Assembly: GCA_014155875.1 (NCBI GenBank)
Contig: JACEFZ010024474.1
Coordinates: 124,001-188,000 of the forward strand
Direction: 5' to 3'
Length of the DNA: 64,000 bases
DNA from: Cepaea nemoralis
Taxonomy: Eukaryota; Mollusca; Gastropoda; Stylommatophora; Helicidae
A model generated the notes under the pieces. It did no database searches, was not told where the DNA came from, and saw only the letters and a list, made by a program, of their open reading frames with translations. Shown here in pieces: positions 50,801 to 59,800 of the stretch (position 1 is its first letter; each line of letters begins with the position of its first letter). A program made the position numbers and the translations under genes.

Positions 50801-53800
50801 TGTAAAACATACAACAAACCATCTTGTGACAATCACAGTTCTTATCGTAAAACATACAACAAACCACAGTGTGATAATCACAATTCTCACTGTAAAACAT
50901 ACAACAAATCATGGTGTGACAATCAGTTCTCACTGTAAAACACATCCAAGTATGATACCTGTAAGGTCATCTTCTGTCCTCTGTCCTCCATTGGAACGTA
51001 GGCCCTCAACCAAAGCATGTCAATCTGTTATATTCTTTGCTACCTCCTGTATCTCCCTCCATATCCTTCCAATTTTAGTCATCTCTGTAATTCTCTTCTT
51101 CGTGTGTCTTTAGGTATCCTGCTATTTATTGTAATATGTGGGTTCCAGACAAGAGAGTGTTCTTATGAGTTTTCAGTGTGAGTCCTATCTTGTGGGTTCC
51201 AGACAAGAGAGTGTTCTCATGAGTTCTCAGTGTGAGTCCTATCTTGTGGGTTCTAGGCAAGAGAGTGTCTAGTTACTCTGTTCTCATGAGTTCTCAGTGT
51301 GAGTCCTATCTTGTGGGTTCCTGACAAGAGAGTGCCTAGTTACTCTTTTCTCATGAGTTCTCTGTTTGAGTCCTATCTTGTGGGTTCCAGACTAGAGTGT
51401 GTCTAGTTACTCTATTCTCATGAGTTCTCAGAGTGAGTCCTATCCAGTGTCAGCGTCTTTGCCCCGGAAGTCTTGTTGTCTTCCCCCAACGAGCTATACA
51501 TTGGTGTATGTTGCTACAGGAAACCTGCATACTATCAGTACTCTGAACGTTCTTGTTCTGTCTGTTTCAATCCATAAACGTGTTAGTTGCTTTAGTTTTT
51601 TTATAGGAGTCTTTTTTATGAACACCCCAAAAACTATGGCCATAGTGTTATCACACACAAAAATGTTTCATACACTGTATTCGATGAACAATAATGATTG
51701 TTCAAATATAGTGAGACGTTAACAATTGAGCTATTTCAGCCAGTTTTATGCAACAAGAAGGAGTTTGTGTGTTGTTTTATCCCCACTCTCTCAATTTGAA
51801 CTCAAGCGCAGTCCACACTGGACTGATTTTTGCATGCGGTCTAGCTTTCCCTAATACCAATGTCCCTCACCATCAGGTGAACCTTTTCTGACTTTTGAGG
51901 TACTTGTAATACGTCCCCAAGTCAAGGACAAGAAGTCAACATTATAGTGTGATGCAATACAAGTATTAGCATGTGTGTGGACTATGCTTGGGTTAGTAGG
52001 CAAACAAACAAACTAACAACAACAAAACATCCATGAGTTATCATTGTACACATCTGTACAAAATGTCTTCACAAAACATCCATGAGTTATCATTGTACAC
52101 ATCTGTACAACATGTCTTCACAATACATGTCTTCCTAAACTTACTTTCTGTACAGTCCTTTGACAGTATATCCCTCACTTCTACATAAACTGTTGAATAT
52201 CGCATTACAATGCAGTTAATTTCCGTGCACTGGCAAAGACTTATTATTATCTTTATAAATCTTCAACAACGCCCTCCAGACACTTACCAGGAGGGGACAA
52301 GCCACCATTCTTCACCCATACTGAATAAACACACACTGCTTAACCACCATGCACATGTGGACTAAAGAAACAAATTCTGTAGGAGTGTCTTTTGTACAGA
52401 AAGTTAGGAAAGATCATATAGTGGCCCACTGAATAAACATCAAGCTTTAGTATGGAACTAAACAGGAACTCAAAAATAACAGTCAGTCGGTTTACATGGC
52501 AAAGTGGTCGCCAGGCGTCTGCCTCGTGCTACAAGTACAAAGGTCATGAGTTTGTTTCTGGATTCTGCCATTCAGTTCACAAGTGCAACTTTTCTGAGAC
52601 CCCTGTGGTCGTTACAGTAGCCAAAGAAGCTCATCCATCATGCGAGGCTGCCGGCAGGCTGCTCTCTGGAGAGAAGACCAAGCCATTTGGATAGCATCTG
52701 ATGCACTGGAAGCAATCTTTTTGCCTTTAATCCATTAAAAAAACAGATAAGCTTAACATCAGAACTCATCTCATGGTCAACTCAAGGACAGCAATCACAA
52801 GAAGAAGAAATTTTCTGTTGCTTTTCAATCTTAGTAGTTTCCCATTATTAAGGGAAACAAAATCCTTTACAACAAAACGGAAGAAACTACAAACATAAGA
52901 TTGGAGACAACAGCAATAAACCCCCCCAAACAATAATGAACTTACTGTTTTACAGTATCCTTCCACATCTGATCGATTCTGAATTTTGGCTGCTGTCATT
53001 AAATCTACCTGAAGTCCATTAAAAACAAAATCCTGGACACATCCTACGTAAAACAGCCCTAGTTTGCCAGCCCATATCTCTTTAGGCAAGAATGCCACAT
53101 CAATTTCAGAGCCAAGACCTCCTATATACATAAGTTCACCAAGATCCAACACATCTGATGATTTTGACGATGAAAATTGCTCTTTCTGTCCATCTACAGA
53201 GATATATCCTGCATTCCCAGAGAACTCAAAGTAAACATCATGTGCGATTCCTTCTGTGACTGACACTTTGCTTGCTTGAACCTGTGTGATGAATTCAAAT
53301 TTGTATTAATTATAAGTTAGCATTGAGAAGTATTTTTCTTGTTAACAATTTTGGGATGAGAGTTGCTTAGAGGTATCCTTTTGACCTCTATCTAACGAAC
53401 TTTATTTTTAAAGCATCACAAATTGGGCATGCAGGCCAGTTTTAAATTCGGCCCTTCTAACCACTCATCTTTCATACAGGAATTATCTATTATGCATGTT
53501 ACACTCACATAGAAATAAAAATATTGTCAAATGAATATTGTCAACATGAACAATGCATATTACCATGTTATGAGACTGGCAGGCAGGCTGTCACGCACGC
53601 AAAAACACACACACACATTCAAACAGAAAGGCACACATGCATAAACACATATACACATACTTAAATCATTTACACTAACTCTCACAGTTATGCACCCACT
53701 CAATAGCACACAAATACACACTCCCTCACATTCACATATGCTCACTTACAATCACGAATTCACTAACAAAAATTGCCGTACACACATACACACACACCAC

Positions 53801-56800
53801 ACAGGTAGACAGACACAAGACACACACACGCACACATGCAGGCAGGCAGGCAGACAGACATACATATATACACAGAAAGAAGAGACAGAGAGACACACAC
53901 ACAGAAAGAAAGGGAGGGGAGAGAGAATGAGACAGAAAGAGAGAGAGACACGCACACACAGAGAAAGAGAGAGAAACACAGAAAGAGAGAGAGAGATATA
54001 CACAGGAAGAGAGAGAGAGAGTAGTGAGAGAGGAGAGAGAAAAAAAGAGAGACAGAGACAGAGAGCCATGACCTGTCCTACTATAAATAGCATCTCACAA
54101 GGGGACTGAACTCTGGACACTAACAGCAGCAAACATGTCTCACACCACTCTACAACAAATATGCCCTAGATAGGTTTTAACCATTTAATAACGTACCCTC
54201 TGAATCCCTGAGCCCATGTTCAGTATGAGATACAAATACCCATCGAACAACTCCAAGGCCAGGAAGTGTTGGCTGTCAGTGCCCCCTCTGCTGTACAAGA
54301 TTAATCCATGAGGCTCCACTGTACGCAGCAGAAACGCCAGGGATCCCTTCGAACTGTGAAATAAGACCAGAGAAACACAGAATTTACTGAAAGATACCAC
54401 ATAATGAATCTTGGCATCATGTCTATCTGGCACCTTGCCGTCTTGACAGACGATAGTTTGCTACATTGTGCTTTTAACAAAGCACAACTACAACCCAAGG
54501 TGGTAGTGAATGCTGTACCACTCCAAAGCACAAAGCCTGGGCTGAATTGTGGAGACCATGTTTTGCCCATGCAGCATGATCCCTCTCTTGGCCTACCTAG
54601 CTGCAGAAGCCACTGGATCAGCAAAGCTAACTTAGGAGCTTCGACCTTAGACCAGTTGCCAACCAAGGCTTAAGCCTGGTCTGCTCTGCCGTGACATTTA
54701 GTCTTTAGGCCTATGTTTCTCCCAATTGCGCTTCTCTGCCTGAAGTTGTAGGTACAATGTGGGATGTCGGATTTAATGAGCGCTGCCCAACATTTGGCGC
54801 TAACAGAGAGCAAGTAGTATCGTCTAATGTTATATGGTCGCTCAGTCATATCTGACTAAGACCTGACCAACTTGGCACTAATGCATCTTTCCCATTGCAA
54901 CATACGCCTGTGAGACCTGGACACTTACTAAACAAGTTGAACAACCCATACATGCTTTTGAATATGAATGTTATAGACGGGTTCTAAGAATATCTAGGAT
55001 AAAGAAAAGAACAAATGCATCCATACTTCAAGAGCTGAATATTGAAGAAGGTTGGCTATTAAAGACGATAAAACAAAGAAAATTGAAATATTTTGGTCAC
55101 TTGAAACGCCATGAAAGTTTGGAAAGAACAATAATGGAGGAGTATATACCTGGGAAGAGAGGAAGAAGAATACCAAAGATAAGATGAGTGCAGGATGTGG
55201 CGGATGATCTCCAGATGGGTGTATCAGACATGGGACATCTTGCTTATGATCGACAGGTTTAACAGAAGGTTGTTATGGGAGCGAGGTTCTGCAAAGAACA
55301 TGCTAATGAATGAATGAATGAATAATGAATGAATGAATGAATGAAAATGTGGTAGTGAAATAACCAAAGTATCCCTAAAGAACTTGTTGTTTACACAAAT
55401 CAATGACATCCCCATCAATTTTGGCATATATACAAGTTTCTAAAATCCAATAATCTTTGTGAACAAGTCATGCATGACCATACAGTGAACACTGGAAACA
55501 AAAGGGAAAAAACAGCACATGTGTATTGTTTCAATCAAGAGTCTACTGTTGGTTCTTATTTTGTTTTACCTTTAGGGATTTGCCAAATTGGGTCTTTATT
55601 TCAATGTTGCCAGTCTCCGTGGCAAAGGCGTTACGGACATGGCTTGTAATTCCGCTTACCAGCGTTCGAAACACAGCTGCGACCCATTTGGCTGCAGACC
55701 ATGTCGTGCTGGGTTTTAACATGATGGTATGAGAGCCGGTCATTCAGAAAGCAATGGCAAACTACTGAACGTAAACTTGCCAAGACATCAACAACAGCAG
55801 TGCTGGTGTTGACAGCGATGTCGATGCAAAAACAAAAAAATTCAATGTTAACAGACTATGTCTTCTTCTTCTTCTTCTTCTTCTTCTTCTTCTTCTTCTT
55901 CTTCAGCGTTCCGAGCCATTGAGGTTCTTTGCTGCAGATACAATCCGTCTACATTCGTCTCTCTGGTTGACCTTCTCTTGCCAGTCGTTGATTCCAAGTG
56001 CTTGTAGGTCTGTAAATATATTATCTCTCCACCGTCTTCTTGGTCTACCTCGGGGTCTAACAGACTATGTGCCCAACAAAAATAGGTTTGAACCAAACAA
56101 AATTTGATGGCTTAAAATGGGAAGTAGAGGTGTGTCACAGTTATGGCGTAAAAGTTGTTAGTAAGGTAGCAGACATGTTGTATTATAAAGCAATACAACA
56201 TTTTGGCAATATATAAGTCCATGGAAATACGGGAAGCTGTTTAAGATGACTAATCATCCCATGGCAATCTTTTAACTTAAAGGCCACACAGAATAGCTCA
56301 ATTATAATCCATTCAAATGACATTATACAAGTTATCATGGAGATATCATTTAACAACATAATCCTTTCAACTGACATTATACAAGTCATCATGGGGATGC
56401 CATCATTTAACAATGACAGCTAAATGTTAAATAAATCAATCTCAACAATCTCAACGGCTTTGTGTCTATCAGAATAAAGTGACGATCTCACCTTGCTCTG
56501 TCCCAGGCAGGTATGGTGACATATGATTCTGGTGTCGTAAATGTGACCGGAGGTGATTCTATGAAATCTCTGCACTGGTCATATCTGACTTGTCCCTGGA
56601 TCTGTAGCAGCCCATGACCTGCGCGGGCTAACTCGATCACGTCCAGAAGGAGACTGTCAGCCTGGTAGCGCACCTGGGTATTTGAAACAACATTCATATT
56701 CATCGGAGTCATTATTCATTTCAACAAACAGTAATCAATTGCACAGCAACATCTGGCACAGAACAACATCTGGCACAGAACAAACTCTGACACAGAACAA

Positions 56801-59800
56801 CATCTGGCACACAACAACATCTGGCACAGAACAACATATGTTACAGAACAATATCTGGCACAGAACAACATCTGGCATGGGAGCAAAATCTGGCACAGAA
56901 CAACTGGCACTCATCTGGCACAGAACAACTGGCACAGAACAATATCTGGCACAGAGCAACTGGCACAGAACAACATCTGGCACAGAACAACATCTGGCAC
57001 AGAACATCTAGCACAGAACAACATCTGGCACAGAACAACATCTGGCATGGAGCAAAATCTGGCACAGAACAACTGGCACTCATCTGGCACAAAACAACTG
57101 GCACAGAACAACTGGCACAGAACATCTAGCACAGAACAACATCTGGCATCAAAACAACTGGCATAGGGCAACATCTGGCACAAGAGATGAAACTGATCTG
57201 TCCACAATCCATAATGGCAGGTTACCAGAAGGTCATCTCAGCAGTTGTCATCGGTCTGCCAGTGGATATGCAAGACACGAGAAGACTGGGCCCTTTCACT
57301 GTTGCTCAGTTATTGTTTACAACTCCCTGTAGAATTTTGCTTCCGTTTTGTGTCTATGTCCAGAAGGCCCCAAGTCAAGGAATGTCATGTGTGTCTACGT
57401 CCTGGAAGGTTAGATTGGCATTGAGGATTGATACTGAGAACTGGCGTTGAGTGGTGACACTGTGGAGTGGAGTTGAGGAGTGCTAAAGAATAGCATAGGA
57501 TACTGACTACCTCTCTTGTGAAGTGACAACTGATATTAAAATGTGATGTTTCCGCCACATACCCAATGCGTCTCACGGTGTTAAAAGGGGACTTCTCTTA
57601 GTGTTGGTGTAGGTAGTGCATTGGGCTGCTGACACAGCAGGCAGTTTGGTTCTCTCCGTGATAACCTATCACTTCATACCTCTATGGCAGTGTTATCAGT
57701 CTATCTCAAGTGAAGTATCTGAATCTGTCATAGCAATAGCATTATTAATTATTTTCGCCTTTTACAACCTTTGATATTTTCTGAAGGACAGAGATAACTT
57801 TGTTTGCTAACTGAGTTTGTTTTTGAGTACAATGAGGCCAGTACTGTAACAAGTAACTGATAAATAAAGCAATCAGGAAGTTTCTTGAATCCAATGAAAT
57901 ACCGAATTAATCAATAAAGATGGCTTGATCAGAAGAAAGCTACCTATACAAGGACAAAGATAAGTTAACTGTTAACCAAATACATCATGGTGAGAGCAAA
58001 AGCCCCTGAAATAATAATTTAAAAAGAGAAAATGAATATAAGATTAAACAGATTCAGTAAAATAATTGAGAAGGAATTGAAACTGGTTGGAAATTACAAA
58101 GAATATACTCTATTGATGAAAAGGATTGACTTTGTTGGTAGATGCTAATAGTAATAGAGGCAGCGACATTCTCTGAAGGATTTTTCAAGTTGCCCAGAGT
58201 AAGGAATAGTTAAGTGAAGGAGGTAAGGAAGTAATAAACATGATGGCAGGTGTTGCTCACTGGCACCTGGTCGTCTCGACAGACGATAGTTTGCTACAAT
58301 ATGCTTTTTAAAAAAATGCATAATAACTGCAACCTATGGCAGGTTTAAAAAACAGAAATGTTCATAAATTATAATAAGTTCCCAGGAGTGTTTCATTTCA
58401 GTCAGAGCCTACAAGGTTATTTAGTTTTACTCAGTCAGATTATATCCTGACTGCACGTCAAACTATTGGATTAGGAAAATAAGTACTCGGATCCTCTCCC
58501 CAGTATCTCCCTCAGCGTGTGGCGGTTGAAGAGTTTGAAGACACCAGTTCTGTTCCATAAGTACTCGGATCCTCTCTCTAGTATCTTCCTCAACGTGTGG
58601 CGGTTGAAGAGTTTGAAGACACCAGTTCTGTTCCATAAGTACTCGGATCCTCTCCCTAGTATCTCCCTCAGCATGTGGCGGTTGAAGAGTTTGAAGACAC
58701 AAGTTCTGTTCCATAAGTAATCAGATCCTCTCCCTAGTATCTCCCTCAGCATGTGGCGGTTGAAGAGTTTGAAGACACCAGTTCTGTTCCATAAGTACTC
58801 GGATCCTCTCTCTAGTATCTTCCTCAACGTGTGGCGGTTGAAGAGTTTGAAGATACCAGTTCTGTTCCATAAGTACTCGGATCCTCTCTCTAGTATCTCC
58901 CTCAGCATGTGGCGGTTGAAGAGTTTGAAGACACCAGTTCTGTTCCATAAGTACTCTGATCCTCTCCCCAGTACCTCCCTCAGCGTGTGGCATTTGAAGA
59001 GTATGAAGACACCAGTTCTGTTCCATAAGTACTCGGATCCTCTCCCTAGTATCTCCCTCAGCGTGTGGCATTTGAAGAGTTTGAAGACACCAGTTCTGTT
59101 CCATAAGTACTCGGATCCTCTCCCTAGTATCTCCCTCAGCATGTGGCGGTTGAAGAGTTTGAAGACACTAGTTCTGTTCCATAAGTACTCGGATCCTCTC
59201 CCTAGTATCTCCCTCAGCGTGTGGTGGTTGAAGAGTTTGAAGACACCAGTTCTGTTCCATTAGTACTCAGATCCTCTCCCCAGTACCTCCCTCAGCGTGT
59301 GGCGGTTGAAGAGTTTTAAGACACCAGTTCTGTTCCATAAGTACTCGGATCCTCTCCCCAGTACCTCCCTCAGCATGTGGTGGTTGAAGAGTTTGAAGAC
59401 ACCTGTTCTGTTCCACAAGTACTCGGATCCTCTCCCTAGTATCTCCCTCAGCATGTGGCGGTTGAAGAGTTTGAAGACACCAGTTCTGTTCCATAAGTAC
59501 TCGGATCCTCTCCCTAGTATCTCCCTCAGCATGTGGCGGTTGAAGAGTTTGAAGACACCAGTTCTGTTCCATAAGTACTCGGATCCTCTTCCTAGTATCT
59601 CCCTCAGCATGTGGCGGTTGAAGAGTTTGAAGACACCAGTTCTGTGTTTGTTGAATATTCTTTTTTGCCATTTTCATCCCAGGAGTCTCCGTGGCCAAGT
59701 GGTTACACCGTCTGCCTCATGCTCCGAAGGTTGTAAGTTCTATCCTGCACTACGGCGCTCAGTTCACGAGTGCAATGTTCTCGGAGACTCCTGGGAGTCG

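Noticed and set aside
53690..54132. open frames of 126-139 codons on both strands
   Set aside because: CA/GA low-complexity sequence; no domain and no codon structure.
55612..55680. possible tRNA gene because of A- and B-box-like segments
   Set aside because: No acceptor stem or anticodon arm can be formed and the sequence recurs with a common 3' body, so it is a SINE head; same for 59690, 61703 and 8290-8350.
58471..59142. 223-codon minus-strand frame as a possible gene
   Set aside because: Tandem 78-bp units from a retroelement tail; no start context, domain completeness or splice sites. Kept as a repeat.
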